Program-made: the position numbers and the translations under genes | Source: Streptomyces sp. CT34 | GTDB taxonomy: Bacteria > Actinomycetota > Actinomycetes > Streptomycetales > Streptomycetaceae | Assembly (NCBI RefSeq): GCF_000805335.1 | Contig: NZ_KN708638.1 | Span: forward strand, 5,567,948-5,610,828 | Length of the DNA stretch: 42,881 nt | Reading direction: 5' to 3' | Notes under the pieces: generated by a model | The model's database searches: none | Seen by the model: the letters and a program-made list of their open reading frames with translations, nothing else | What the model was told of the DNA's origin: nothing | In this document: positions 9,214 to 16,551 of the stretch, one piece after another | Layout: every line of letters begins with the position of its first letter | Numbering within the stretch: position 1 is the first letter of the stretch

Positions 9214-10074
9214 GTGCCGCACGAGCGCCGCCCGCCCAAGGACCGCGAACCGTCCCCGCAGCAGTCCCCGGACACCGCCCGGCTCCCGCTGCTCTCCGAC
9301 TGCGGCAGCTGCTTCGGGCTGTGCTGTGTGGCGCTGCCGTTCGCGGCCTCGGCGGACTTCGCGGTCGACAAGGAGGCCGGGCGGCCCTGCCCGAACCTGC
9401 GGACCGACTTCCGCTGCGGGATCCACACCGACCTGCGGCAGCGCGGCTTCTCCGGCTGCACCGTCTTCGAGTGCTTCGGCGCCGGCCAGAAGGTGTCCCA
9501 GGTCACCTTCGCGGGGAAGGACTGGCGGCAGGCGCCGGGGACCGCCCGCGCGATGTTCGACGCGTTCGGCGTGATGCGGCAGCTGCACGAGCTGCTCTGG
9601 TACCTGGCCGAGGCGCTGACGCTGCCGGCGGCGCGCCCGGTGCACCGTGAACTGCGGGCCGCACAGGAGAAGACCGAGCGGCTGACGCTCGGCAGTGCCG
9701 AGGAACTGGCCGGCGTGGACGTGGCCGCCCACCGGGGCGAGGTCAACGGCCTGCTGCTGCGGGTCAGCGAGCTGGTCCGGGCGCAGGTGCCGGGCCGCAA
9801 GAAGGAGCGCCGGGGCGCCGACCTGATGGGCGCCCGGCTCAAGGGCGCGAACCTTCGGGGCGCCAACCTCCGCGGGGCCTACCTGATCGCCGCCGACCTC
9901 CAGGGCGCGGACCTGCGCACCGCCGACCTGATCGGGGCCGATCTGCGGGACGCCGATCTGCGCGGGGCGGATCTGACGGGCAGCATCTTCCTGACCCAGG
10001 CGCAGGTGAACGCGGCCCGCGGCGACGCGGCCACCAAGCTGCCGCCGGGGCTGCGCCGCCCCGCCCACTGGTAG
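9214..10074 (+). CDS. Cysteine-rich (YkgJ-like) pentapeptide-repeat protein
   Basis: A protein of 286 residues with two parts. The N-terminal part carries a cysteine pattern resembling the metal-chelating CxxCxxCC family: DCGSCFGLCC, then CPNL, FRCGIH and GCTVFECFGAGQ. The C-terminal part holds about a dozen consecutive pentapeptide repeats of the A(D/N)LxG type (GADLMGARLKGANLRGANL and on to GADLTG), which normally form a right-handed beta-helix. Bound metal is probable from the cysteines. A function in gyrase protection cannot be inferred. The GTG at 9214 has AGGAG about 12 nt upstream. An ATG at 9151 in the same frame would add 21 residues. The gene ends at a hairpin terminator. Confidence 0.8.
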   Translation: MPHERRPPKDREPSPQQSPDTARLPLLSDCGSCFGLCCVALPFAASADFAVDKEAGRPCPNLRTDFRCGIHTDLRQRGFSGCTVFECFGAGQKVSQVTFAGKDWRQAPGTARAMFDAFGVMRQLHELLWYLAEALTLPAARPVHRELRAAQEKTERLTLGSAEELAGVDVAAHRGEVNGLLLRVSELVRAQVPGRKKERRGADLMGARLKGANLRGANLRGAYLIAADLQGADLRTADLIGADLRDADLRGADLTGSIFLTQAQVNAARGDAATKLPPGLRRPAHW

Positions 10075-10135
10075 CTCCCGTCTTCTCCCCTCTACTCCTT
10101 TCCTCTCCCCTCTTCGCTCCTTTCCCCTCCCTTCC

Positions 10136-10166
10136 GGGCCCGGCCGCTCCTCCGGCGGTCGGGCCC
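10136..10166 (+). terminator. hairpin terminator after pentapeptide-repeat gene
   Basis: A 12-bp stem (10136-10147 with 10155-10166, one G-T pair) has a 7-nt loop. It is preceded by a nearly pure pyrimidine tract from 10077 to 10135. Confidence 0.7.
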
Positions 10167-10249
10167 TTCGCGCGTGCGCCCGCGGTGAGTTGACCGTGCT
10201 GATCGCTCACAGCGAACGCGCGCCCGGGAACATCCGCGGACGCCCTGGC

Positions 10250-10270
10250 ATTGAGTGGGTAAAGCTCAAC
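10250..10270 (+). promoter_or_regulatory. HAIR-type HspR operator upstream of lon
   Basis: ATTGAGT, seven bases, then GCTCAAC matches the HspR-associated inverted repeat CTTGAGT-N7-ACTCAAG at 11 of 14 positions. It ends 21 nt before the lon start codon. In Streptomyces, HspR is known to repress lon through such a site, so heat-shock control is expected here. The ribosome site AGGGGAGA follows at 10282-10289. Confidence 0.85.
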
Positions 10271-10291
10271 TTGCTTGCCGAAGGGGAGATC

Positions 10292-12712
10292 ATGACTGAG
10301 TCGCCGGCATCCGCATCGCTCACTCTGCCCGTGCTGCCCCTCGATGACGAGGTCGTCCTGCCCGGCATGGTGGTGCCGCTGGACCTGTCCGACGCCGACG
10401 TACGGGCGGCGGTGGAGGCCGCGCAGGCCGCGGCTTCCTCCGGGCCTGCCGGGCCTTCGGGTAACAAGCCGAGGGTGCTGCTGGTGCCCCGGGTCGACGG
10501 GACGTACGCGGCGATCGGCACGCTGGGGCGGATCGAGCAGGTCGGACGGCTGTCCGACGGCGACCCCGGGGCGCTGATCCGGGGCCTGGGCCGGGTGCGG
10601 ATCGGCTCCGGCACGACCGGGCCGGGGGCCGCGCTGTGGGTGGAGGGGACCACCGTCGAGGAGAAGGCGCCCGAGCCCCTCCCGGGAGCGGTCGCCGAAC
10701 TCGTCACGGAATACAAGGCGTTGGCCACCAGCTGGCTGCGCAAGCGCGGGGCCTGGCAGGTCGTCGACCGGGTCGCCGGCATCGACGACGTGCCGGCGCT
10801 CGCCGACAACTCCGGGTACCTGCCGTTCCTGACGACCGAGCAGAAGCTCCAGCTGCTGGAGACCACCGACCCGGTCGCCCGGCTGAAGTACGCCACCGAG
10901 GTGCTGCGCTCCCATCTCGCCGAGCAGGACGTGGCCGAGTCCATCGCCAAGGACGTCCAGGAGGGCGTCGACAAGCAGCAGCGGGAGTTCCTGCTGCGGC
11001 GGCAACTGGAGGCGGTCCGCAAGGAACTGGCCGAGCTGAACGGCGATCCCGAGGACGAGGGCGGCGACTACCGCGCCCGGGTCGAGGCCGCCGACCTGCC
11101 GGAGGAGGTCCGCAAGGCCGCCCTGAAGGAGGTCGACAAGCTGGAGCGGGCGAGCGACCAGAGCCCCGAGGGCTCCTGGATCCGCACCTGGCTGGACACC
11201 GTCCTCGAACTGCCGTGGAACGAACGGACCGAGGACGCCTACGACATCGCCGGCGCCAAGCGGGTCCTGGACGCCGACCACTCCGGGCTGGGGGACGTCA
11301 AGGAGCGGATCACCGAGTATCTGGCGGTGCGCAAGCGGCGGTCGGAGCGCGGGCTGGGGTCGGTCGGGGGCCGCCGTGGAGGGGCCGTGCTGGCTCTGGT
11401 GGGACCGCCCGGCGTCGGCAAGACCTCGCTCGGCGAATCCGTCGCACGGGCCATGGGGCGCACGTTCGTCCGGGTCGCGCTCGGCGGCGTACGGGACGAG
11501 GCGGAGATCCGCGGCCACCGGCGGACGTACGTCGGCGCGCTCCCCGGCCGGATCGTGCGGGCCATCAAGGAGGCCGGTTCGATGAACCCGGTCGTCCTCC
11601 TCGACGAGATCGACAAGGTGGGCTCGGACTACCGGGGCGACCCGGCCGCCGCCCTCCTGGAGGTGCTGGACCCGGCGCAGAACCACACCTTCCGGGACCA
11701 CTACCTGGAGGTCGAACTGGACCTGTCCGACGTGGTGTTCCTGGCCACCGCCAACGTCCTGGAGTCCATCCCGGAGCCGCTGCTGGACCGGATGGAGCTG
11801 GTCCGGCTCGACGGTTACACCGAGGACGAGAAGGTCGTCATCGCCCGGGACCACCTGCTGCCGCGCCAGCTGGAGCGGGCCGGCCTGGAGCCCGGAGAGG
11901 TGACGTTGGAGGACGCGGCGCTGCGCAAGCTGGCGGCCGAGTACACCCGCGAGGCGGGCGTACGGAATCTGGAGCGGTCGGTGGCCAGGCTGCTGCGCAA
12001 GGTGGCGGCCCAGCACGAACTGGGCGAGCGGGAGCTGCCGTTCACGGTCGGCGTGGAGCAGCTGCGCCCGCTGATCGGGCGCCCGCACCACACCCCGGAG
12101 TCGGCCCAGGACCCGGCCGAGCGGCGGACCGCGCTGCCCGGTGTGGTCACCGGTCTCGCGGTCACCGGTGCCGGCGGCGACGTGCTCTACGTGGAGGCGT
12201 CGCTGGCGGACCCGGAGACCGGCGGGTCGGGGCTGCAACTGACCGGCCAGCTGGGCGAGGTGATGCAGGAGTCGGCGCACATCGCGCTGTCCTTCCTGCG
12301 CTCGCACGGCGCGGAGCTGGAGCTCCCGGTCGGCGACCTCAAGGAGCGCGGGGTGCATCTGCACGTACCGGCCGGTGCCGTCCCCAAGGACGGCCCCAGC
12401 GCGGGCATCACGATGACCACCGCACTGGCGTCGCTGCTCTCGGGCCGCCAGGTGCGGCCGGATGTCGCGATGACCGGCGAGGTCTCGCTCACCGGGCGGG
12501 TGCTGCCGATCGGCGGCGTCAAGCAGAAGCTGCTGGCGGCCCACCGGGCGGGCATCACGACGGTGATCATCCCCAAGCGGAACGAGGCCGACCTCGACGA
12601 CGTCCCCGAGGAGGTCCTGGCCAAGCTGGACGTCCACCCGGTCTCGGACGTCCGCCAGGTCCTGGAATTGGCCCTGACCCCGGCGGTCGCGGAGATGCCC
12701 GCCGCGGCGTGA
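10292..12712 (+). CDS. lon: ATP-dependent protease Lon
   Basis: A cytosolic AAA+ serine protease that degrades damaged and some regulatory proteins. It has 806 residues, typical for bacterial Lon A. The N-terminal substrate-binding domain begins with LTLPVLPLDDEVVLPGMVVP. A helical region follows, then the AAA+ module with Walker A GPPGVGKTS (about 371-379) and Walker B VVLLDEID. The C-terminal protease domain carries the Ser-Lys dyad, S703 in KDGPSAG and K746 in VKQKLLAAHR, spaced by 43 residues as in E. coli Lon. The ATG at 10292 is preceded by AGGGGAGA. A HAIR operator directly upstream implies HspR control. A strong hairpin terminator follows. Confidence 0.98.
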   Translation: MTESPASASLTLPVLPLDDEVVLPGMVVPLDLSDADVRAAVEAAQAAASSGPAGPSGNKPRVLLVPRVDGTYAAIGTLGRIEQVGRLSDGDPGALIRGLGRVRIGSGTTGPGAALWVEGTTVEEKAPEPLPGAVAELVTEYKALATSWLRKRGAWQVVDRVAGIDDVPALADNSGYLPFLTTEQKLQLLETTDPVARLKYATEVLRSHLAEQDVAESIAKDVQEGVDKQQREFLLRRQLEAVRKELAELNGDPEDEGGDYRARVEAADLPEEVRKAALKEVDKLERASDQSPEGSWIRTWLDTVLELPWNERTEDAYDIAGAKRVLDADHSGLGDVKERITEYLAVRKRRSERGLGSVGGRRGGAVLALVGPPGVGKTSLGESVARAMGRTFVRVALGGVRDEAEIRGHRRTYVGALPGRIVRAIKEAGSMNPVVLLDEIDKVGSDYRGDPAAALLEVLDPAQNHTFRDHYLEVELDLSDVVFLATANVLESIPEPLLDRMELVRLDGYTEDEKVVIARDHLLPRQLERAGLEPGEVTLEDAALRKLAAEYTREAGVRNLERSVARLLRKVAAQHELGERELPFTVGVEQLRPLIGRPHHTPESAQDPAERRTALPGVVTGLAVTGAGGDVLYVEASLADPETGGSGLQLTGQLGEVMQESAHIALSFLRSHGAELELPVGDLKERGVHLHVPAGAVPKDGPSAGITMTTALASLLSGRQVRPDVAMTGEVSLTGRVLPIGGVKQKLLAAHRAGITTVIIPKRNEADLDDVPEEVLAKLDVHPVSDVRQVLELALTPAVAEMPAAA

Positions 12713-12722
12713 CGGAGGCGGT

Positions 12723-12759
12723 GCGGCTCGGGCCCTTCCCCCGGACGGGCCCGAGCCGC
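12723..12759 (+). terminator. hairpin terminator after lon
   Basis: A perfect 13-bp stem (12723-12735 with 12747-12759) with an 11-nt loop begins 11 nt after the lon stop codon. Confidence 0.85.
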
Positions 12760-12835
12760 GGGCGTGTCCCGGGTGTCGTGCGTATCGTTGGGACAGACGG
12801 CTGCCGGGACGATCGGCGGCGGCGGCGACGGCACG

Positions 12836-13420
12836 GTGACTGTCATCGACGAGAAGACCGTTATGTCCGACAGCGACGAGCTGAGCTTGGACGACATGTT
12901 CGAGCTCCTGGAGCAGATCATCCCCGAGGGCTACCTGGTCGAGATCGTCGGGGGAAACATCAGCATGTCGCCGCGGCGGAATGCGCACTACCAGAACATC
13001 CGCAGGATGACGCGGGCCATCGAGGACCATTTCGGCCTGGACGTGAAGCTGACCTCGGACGTGCGCATCGACTTCCCGGGAGCGAAGAACGGCTTCTGTC
13101 CCGATCTGGCCAAGCTGCGCGACGACGCCGACCAGGACGACGCGGGCCGCTGGCGGTACCAGGACGTCGAGTTCGTGGCCGAGGTGATCTCCAAGGACAC
13201 CGCGGCGAACGACTACGGCCCGAAGAAGGACGTGTACGCCATGGCGGGCGTTCCCGTGTACCTCATCGTGGACCCGTACAGCGGCGAGTGCCATCTCTTC
13301 ACGCTGCGCGAGGACCGCACATACGACGACGGGCGGACCGTCAAGTTCGGCAATCCGGTGGAGATGACCGACACGGTCATGGGCATGGTCCTCCCCACTG
13401 ACCGCTTCGTCCGCCGCTGA
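12836..13420 (+). CDS. Uma2/DUF820-family putative restriction-endonuclease-fold protein
   Basis: A protein of 194 residues with the PD-(D/E)XK fold signature of the Uma2 (DUF820) family: EGYLVEIVGGNISMSP, the FCPDLAKL aspartate, and FVAEVISKD, with a later lysine in YGPKKDVYAMAGVPVYLIVDP. Such genes occur in many copies in Streptomyces and their biological role is poorly known. No adjacent methyltransferase or targeting subunit is present, so a restriction role is not implied. The GTG at 12836 gives the family's usual TVIDE beginning. An ATG at 12863 with GAGAAG upstream is the alternative. The gene converges on the lysozyme gene. Confidence 0.82.
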   Translation: MTVIDEKTVMSDSDELSLDDMFELLEQIIPEGYLVEIVGGNISMSPRRNAHYQNIRRMTRAIEDHFGLDVKLTSDVRIDFPGAKNGFCPDLAKLRDDADQDDAGRWRYQDVEFVAEVISKDTAANDYGPKKDVYAMAGVPVYLIVDPYSGECHLFTLREDRTYDDGRTVKFGNPVEMTDTVMGMVLPTDRFVRR

Positions 13421-13432
13421 GGACGGACGTGC

Positions 13433-13467
13433 GGTTGCCCCGGGCCGAGCCACCGCCCGGGGCAACC
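13433..13467. terminator. bidirectional hairpin terminator
   Basis: A perfect 13-bp stem (GGTTGCCCCGGGC at 13433-13445 with its complement at 13455-13467) lies between the stop codons of the convergent Uma2 gene (13420) and lysozyme gene (13475). Confidence 0.85.
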
Positions 13468-13474
13468 CGCGCGC

Positions 13475-14332
13475 TCACCCGTTGGCCAGCGCCCGGAGGC
13501 GGTTCATCGACCCGTTGAAGCGGTTGTGGTCACCGACCGCCCGGCCGGTCGAGGTGTACTGCCAGATGGTGTGGAAGCCCCAGCCGGCCGGGAGTTCGCC
13601 GACCGAGGCGCCGTAGCGCGGCAGCCACAGCGGGTTGATCCGGCCGAAGGCCGCGGAGTTGCCGGTGCACCGCTTCCACCAGTCGGTGGAGGTGTAGAGG
13701 ACGGCGTCCCGGCCGGTGCGCGCCTTGTAGGTGGCGAACCAGTCCTTCATCCAGTGGAGGAGACCGGCCGCGCCCATCCCGTAGCAGGTCGCGCCGTACG
13801 GGTTGTACTCCATGTCCAGCGCGCCGGGCAGCGTCCTGCCGTCCTTGGACCAGCCGCCGCCGTGGGCGACGAAGTAGTTGGCCTGGGCGGCGCCGCCGGA
13901 GGTGTCGGGGGTGGCGAAGTGGTAGGCCCCGCGGATCATGCCGGACCTGTAGGAGCCGTTGTACTGCTGCGCGAAGTACGGGCTGGTGTAGCTGGTGGAC
14001 TCCGTCGCCTTGACGTAGGCGAACCGGACGCCGCTCTTCCAGAGGGCGGACCAGCCGACATTGCCGTTGTGGCTGCTGACGTCGACGCCCTCGACGGACG
14101 CGGTGAGCGAGGGCAGCGGTGGCAGGATCCCGGTGGCGCCCTCGTGCCGGGCGACCTGGGAGCCGGCCCAGTCCTGGTCGGGGTGGGTGGGTTCGGGTGC
14201 GTGCCGGCCGGCCGCCGCACCGGCGGTACCGGGCAGGCCGAGGAGGAGGGAGACGGTCGCCAGGAGGGCCCCGGCCGCGGTCGCGAGGGAGCGGGCGGGG
14301 CGGTGGGGGGTTCCGGATCTGAGCACGGACAT
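13475..14332 (-). CDS. Secreted GH25 lysozyme (N-acetylmuramidase)
   Basis: A secreted glycoside hydrolase that cleaves the glycan chain of peptidoglycan. The 285-residue precursor has a Sec signal peptide (basic start, hydrophobic run, cleavage near TAGAAA) and a linker. The GH25 domain follows, with VEGVDVSSHNGNVGW at its N-terminus, RFAYVKATEST, RGAYHFATPD and the acidic active-site strand ALDMEYNP. The C-terminus matches the usual end of this domain, and no extra cell-wall-binding domain is present. The ATG at 14332 has GGAGG 6 nt upstream. Three tandem 10-nt repeats sit directly in front of that ribosome site. Confidence 0.93.
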   Translation of the reverse strand: MSVLRSGTPHRPARSLATAAGALLATVSLLLGLPGTAGAAAGRHAPEPTHPDQDWAGSQVARHEGATGILPPLPSLTASVEGVDVSSHNGNVGWSALWKSGVRFAYVKATESTSYTSPYFAQQYNGSYRSGMIRGAYHFATPDTSGGAAQANYFVAHGGGWSKDGRTLPGALDMEYNPYGATCYGMGAAGLLHWMKDWFATYKARTGRDAVLYTSTDWWKRCTGNSAAFGRINPLWLPRYGASVGELPAGWGFHTIWQYTSTGRAVGDHNRFNGSMNRLRALANG

Positions 14333-14340
14333 ACGTGCCT

Positions 14341-14370
14341 CCGTGGATCTCGGTGGATCTCGGTGGATCT
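14341..14370 (-). repeat. three tandem 10-nt repeats in the lysozyme leader
   Basis: The plus strand reads ccgtggatct, cggtggatct, cggtggatct: three head-to-tail units with one variable base. On the coding (minus) strand they form AGATCCACCG repeats ending about 8 nt before the start codon and touching the GGAGG ribosome site. The remainder of the gap to the MarR gene (14371-14615) holds no credible gene. Confidence 0.8.
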
Positions 14371-14615
14371 CGCTGTGACGTTGTGGAGCAGTGACCTTGA
14401 GGGGGGGAACCGGCGTCACCGATTGGTGTGGCCATGCCAGAAATGACGGTACGCGCGTAGACCCCCGTGACAAAAGGGGGGCGCGGGTCTTCCGTTGGTC
14501 TAATCCTGCGAAATACTGGCCCAACTGCGGTTTCGGCGGCCCGGGAAAGAAATTTTCAGGCCGCGAAACGCGGGAATTGCCGGAAAGAGCGGAAAACGCG
14601 GGAAAGGGCGCTGAC

Positions 14616-15176
14616 GTGCACAACACCGGAGCCGGCGGTACGGCGGACGGCGAACCGATGGGCGTGGATCACGTATTCCTGGCCCTGGAGCGCGAGTTGG
14701 CCGTATTCCTCCGCCGTGCCCGCGCCTCGTCCGGCGAAATGTCCCGCGAGGTGCATCCCGACCTCGAATCGGCCGCCTACGGCCTGCTGGTCCGGCTCGC
14801 CGACGCCGGTGCCCAGCGCGCCACCGACCTCGCCGGCTTCTTCGGAGTCGGCAAGGCGACCATAAGCCGCCAGCTGCACGCGCTGGAACGGCTCGGGCTG
14901 GTCGCCCGGGAACCGGACCCGGCCGACGGCCGCGCGGTCCTGGTGCGGATCACCGACGAGGGCCGCGAGCGCTTCGACCGGGTCCGCATCGCCCGCCGCG
15001 CCCGCTACGCCCGCCGGCTGGCCGCCTGGGACCGCGCCGAGGTCGCCGAACTCGCCCGCCTGCTGCACCGGCTGAACGCCGAGCAGGAACAGGAACAGGA
15101 GGGGGAGCAGGAGTGCGAAGGCGAGACGGAAGGGGAGTGCGCGCCGGGGGAGGCCGGCCGGGGGCGGTGGCAGTAG
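14616..15176 (+). CDS. MarR-family transcriptional regulator
   Basis: A DNA-binding regulator of 186 residues. The winged-helix core is clear: AAYGLLVRLADAG, the helix-turn-helix QRATDLAGFFGVGKATISRQ, and the wing LVAREPDPADGRAVLVRITDEG. The C-terminus ends in a Glu/Gln repeat tail (EQEQEQEGEQECEGETEGE), which is unusual and probably disordered. The GTG at 14616 has AAAGGG about 8 nt upstream. An ATG at 14658 is possible. The gene is divergent from the lysozyme gene and convergent with the phosphatase-like gene. Ligand and targets are unknown, but the neighbouring lysozyme gene is the first candidate. Confidence 0.88.
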   Translation: MHNTGAGGTADGEPMGVDHVFLALERELAVFLRRARASSGEMSREVHPDLESAAYGLLVRLADAGAQRATDLAGFFGVGKATISRQLHALERLGLVAREPDPADGRAVLVRITDEGRERFDRVRIARRARYARRLAAWDRAEVAELARLLHRLNAEQEQEQEGEQECEGETEGECAPGEAGRGRWQ

Positions 15177-15240
15177 CGGCTGCCCGGCACCGACCCGACG
15201 GACGGGCCCCGGCCGAAGCCGCCGTCCGGCCGCGGTGCGG

Positions 15241-16086
15241 TCACGGGGCCACGTGGACCACCGCCGCGTCGTCCCGGGCCTTGCCCCGGGGGTGCGCGAT
15301 GCCGTCCGGGTCGGCGGCCTCGGCCGCCCGCACCCGGTCGATCAGCTCCTGCGGGCCGGACGCCGCCACCAGCGCCACGCAGTCCGCCCAGGAGCCCTCC
15401 CGGAAGACCTCGACCCAGCGGCTCGCGCCGTCGCTGAGCGCGGTCAGCGAACGGAGCCGCGCGCGCGGGGTGCTGCCGGTGACCGCGCGGGCGGCGACGG
15501 CCGGGTCGGCGGCGGCGGTGAAGAAGCCGCCCTCGGCGTTGCGCAGCGCCTCGACCGCGCGGACGTAGGCGCCGGCCGCGGCGGCGCGTTCGGCGGAGCC
15601 GCGCGGCAGCGCCCGTACGGCGGCGCGCTGTTCTCGGACGGCGGGCGGAAGTTCGCCGAGCCGGGTGTCCTGTACGGGATGCACCGAGCCGTCCGCCTTC
15701 TCCAGAATCAGGACGGAATCGGAGAGCACCAGGTGCTCGACGACGCGGTCGGACCAGCGCGCGGCGACCACCGTCGCCTGCGGCGTACGCGGGTGAGAAA
15801 GGTCACAGGTTTCCCGATGCTTCTCGGCCGTCTTGGAGATGGCCGCGGCGAGGACCTCAGTGAGCGTCATATCCCGGTGTGAAACCGACAGTTCGAGCAT
15901 TGCGCCGCCGAGCCGCGCGGTGAACCACGGCACGGAGTGGACGCACCCGACATCCCCTTCGGGCGGTGTCACGCCGTCCAGCAGGATCAGGACACCGCCC
16001 TGGCCGGAGGCGGGCAGGGCGACGGACGCGTAGTCCTCGTTTGGGCGTTGGGGATCGCCCGGCTCGGTGGCGAGTGCGATGCGCAT
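15241..16086 (-). CDS. PP2C-like protein phosphatase
   Basis: A protein of 281 residues with features of the PPM/PP2C serine/threonine phosphatase fold: NEDYASVA near residue 16, GGVLILLDGVT (the metal-binding DG motif), LTALSDGASRW and a C-terminal KARDDAAVV that supplies the last metal-binding aspartates. The usual GxxR and DGHGG sequences are degenerate, so activity is likely but not certain. No kinase, anti-sigma or transmembrane part is visible. The ATG at 16086 lacks a clear ribosome site. The gene is divergent from the conservon kinase gene, with 465 nt of non-coding DNA between them. Confidence 0.72.
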   Translation of the reverse strand: MRIALATEPGDPQRPNEDYASVALPASGQGGVLILLDGVTPPEGDVGCVHSVPWFTARLGGAMLELSVSHRDMTLTEVLAAAISKTAEKHRETCDLSHPRTPQATVVAARWSDRVVEHLVLSDSVLILEKADGSVHPVQDTRLGELPPAVREQRAAVRALPRGSAERAAAAGAYVRAVEALRNAEGGFFTAAADPAVAARAVTGSTPRARLRSLTALSDGASRWVEVFREGSWADCVALVAASGPQELIDRVRAAEAADPDGIAHPRGKARDDAAVVHVAP

Positions 16087-16294
16087 GGCGGAAAGTCTGC
16101 CGGAGGTGGCCGGAACACGACGGCGGCCGGGCGCTGCCGGGGGTGGTGGCGTACGGCCAGGTCAGCGGGGCGCGGACGGGCCGGGCGGGTGGGGTGGCGG
16201 GCTGCGGGCGGGCATCCTTCCAGGACCGGCACGCATCTCCAAACCCGTCCGGGGGTTGCGCGAGGTTGCGGCGAGAATCGGTGCCGCGCGGGAG

Positions 16295-16322
16295 TTGATG
16301 GTCAAACTCCGTTTGATGTTCA
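16295..16322. promoter_or_regulatory. operator-like repeats in the phosphatase/conservon divergent region
   Basis: Two direct repeats, TTGATGGTCA (16295-16304) and TTGATGTTCA (16313-16322), start 18 nt apart and match at 9 of 10 positions. Overlapping them is an inverted repeat TCAAAC-TCC-GTTTGA (16302-16316). The 465-nt gap (16087-16551) has no credible gene and must carry the promoters of both flanking genes. Confidence 0.45.
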
Positions 16323-16551
16323 CTCGTTCAGGTGGCCGGGCATGTGTTGCCGAGCCACTGCGCGGCGCCGATGGAATGGTCACTTCCCGGATCAAATGGG
16401 GTGGGCCGGGACGTTCGTCGCGACGCGCACAGCCGGACTGTTCCCCTTCGCGGAATGAGTGCGCTGCCGCGGTTCTCGCGCAGGTCCGCCCCGCGAGCGG
16501 GGAGCGATCCGGGTCCGCGACGCCGGCACGGCGTGGGCAGGCGAGACAGGA

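Noticed and set aside
6313..10068. 1251-codon minus-strand frame
   Set aside because: Only its last 246 codons (the response regulator) are real. The rest runs antisense or out of frame through four other genes.
9839..13465. 1208-codon minus-strand frame
   Set aside because: Antisense to lon and the Uma2 gene, with low-complexity Arg/Gly/Leu sequence and no domain.
15199..15228. hairpin CGGACGG/CCGTCCG between the MarR and phosphatase genes
   Set aside because: A 7-bp stem with a long interior in very GC-rich DNA is not convincing as a terminator.
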